This document shows, piece after piece, positions 5,921 to 6,489 of a DNA stretch of 6,489 bases. The notes beneath the pieces were generated by a model. That model ran no database searches and was not told the DNA's origin. It saw only the letters and a program-made list of their open reading frames with translations. The DNA is taken from assembly GCA_016194625.1 (NCBI GenBank), contig JACQBB010000023.1, forward strand, positions 1-6,489, in the 5' to 3' direction. This DNA is from Elusimicrobiota bacterium. Lineage in GTDB: Bacteria; Elusimicrobiota; Elusimicrobia; UBA1565; UBA9628. Within the stretch, counting starts at the first letter, position 1; every line of letters starts with the position of its first letter. The position numbers and the translations under genes are program-made.

Positions 5921-6489
5921 ATGGTCGCGTCGGGCTGGTGGCGCTACCGCACCTCCGAGGCGGACATCCTCCAGAAGATGGACCACTACTACCTCGACCT
6001 GACGGTCCCGGGGCGCGAGGAGTACCTGCTCGACAGCGACGAGGTGTTCGAGGTGCCGTACATGGCCTCGAAGCTGTCGGTCTCGGCGGTGCCGACGCGC
6101 ATCCTCGACGCGAAGGACCGCCTGATCGCGGAGTTCTCGGTCGAGAAAGGACAGTTCGTGCGCTCGCCGGACGACCTGCCGGCCTACCTCAAGAAGGCCA
6201 TCGTCGCCAGCGAGGACGCGCACTTCTACGCGCACCACGGGATCGACTGGCGCGCGACCGCGCGCGCGGTCGCGGTCACGCTGCTGCGCGTGCGCCGCCA
6301 GCAGGGCGGCAGCACGCTGACGCAGCAGCTGGCCAAGCAGATGTTCACCACGCGCAAGAAGACGGTCGGCCGCAAGATCTTCGAGTTCTTCTGCGCGCGC
6401 AAGCTCGAGGAGAAGTTCACCAAGGACCAGATCCTGCTGATGTACTTCAACCTGGCCTACTTCGGCCACGGCTGCTTCGGCGTGGAGTC
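5921..6489 (+). CDS. Peptidoglycan glycosyltransferase (GT51), probable class A penicillin-binding protein, partial
   Basis: Polymerises lipid II into glycan strands at the outer face of the inner membrane. The first 189 complete codons are visible; the gene continues past the right edge. GT51 motifs in order: VASEDAHFYAHHGID (95-109) with catalytic Glu98 in the EDxxFxxHxG signature; QGGSTLTQQLAKQMF (128-142); and RKIFEFFCARKLEEKF (151-166), whose Glu155 corresponds to the second conserved acidic residue. ILLMYFNLAYFGHG (171-184) is the usual ILExYLNxxYFG block with Glu replaced by Leu. TRILDAKDRLIAEF (59-72) resembles the segment preceding the GT domain in PBP1A proteins. Unusually, none of the first 90 residues forms a hydrophobic anchor, and the in-frame sequence upstream back to 5831 adds none. 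The transpeptidase domain would lie beyond the window, so a monofunctional glycosyltransferase (MtgA-like) remains possible. Confidence 0.9.
   Translation, partial: MVASGWWRYRTSEADILQKMDHYYLDLTVPGREEYLLDSDEVFEVPYMASKLSVSAVPTRILDAKDRLIAEFSVEKGQFVRSPDDLPAYLKKAIVASEDAHFYAHHGIDWRATARAVAVTLLRVRRQQGGSTLTQQLAKQMFTTRKKTVGRKIFEFFCARKLEEKFTKDQILLMYFNLAYFGHGCFGVE

Noticed and set aside
1..6489. A new defence, toxin-antitoxin or mobile system
   Set aside because: Every gene belongs to a housekeeping or surface-polysaccharide family. There is no transposase, integrase, nuclease, reverse transcriptase or terminal repeat, and no stretch of clearly different base composition.

Overview
This is a GC-rich, densely coding stretch of bacterial chromosome. 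GC looks well above 60 percent by eye, third codon positions are almost all G or C, and gaps between genes run from an 8-bp overlap to about 60 bp. I see no rRNA, tRNA, CRISPR array, insertion sequence or phage gene. The phylum cannot be fixed from six genes. A peptidoglycan glycosyltransferase, nucleotide-sugar genes and a complex histidine kinase suit a free-living, polysaccharide-coated bacterium; a high-GC Elusimicrobiota-like or deltaproteobacterial-type lineage is only a guess.

Left part (1-1847, minus strand): a two-gene operon, ugd (UDP-glucose 6-dehydrogenase) followed after 1 nt by a UDP-glucuronate decarboxylase (uxs) that runs off the left edge. Together they take UDP-glucose to UDP-glucuronate and on to UDP-xylose. 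Centre (1904-3181, plus strand): a second, distantly paralogous nucleotide-sugar dehydrogenase of the WbpA (UDP-GlcNAc 6-dehydrogenase) type, head to head with ugd across 56 bp. The locus therefore opens two separate uronic-acid branches, consistent with making a capsule, O-antigen or exopolysaccharide.

Nine bases after wbpA begins a 650-residue soluble histidine kinase (3191-5143). It has an unusual N-terminal domain, a 42-residue Gly/Ala-rich linker, a helical region, a PAS domain and a HisKA/HATPase core. No response regulator is present in the window. Its 3' end overlaps by 8 bp the 3' end of a convergent comF-type phosphoribosyltransferase (5136-5861, minus). Divergent from comF, and running off the right edge, is a GT51 peptidoglycan glycosyltransferase, probably a class A penicillin-binding protein (5921 onward).

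The most notable signals are regulatory. Both wbpA and the kinase gene lack a Shine-Dalgarno sequence and instead carry a sigma70-like promoter of identical geometry (-35, 17-nt spacer, -10, 6 nt, start codon), as expected for leaderless mRNAs; ugd may follow the same plan. Other points worth a look are the kinase architecture and its missing phosphatase-motif residue, the altered PRPP loop of ComF, and the lack of a visible membrane anchor in the GT51 protein. I find no convincing new defence or mobile system here.
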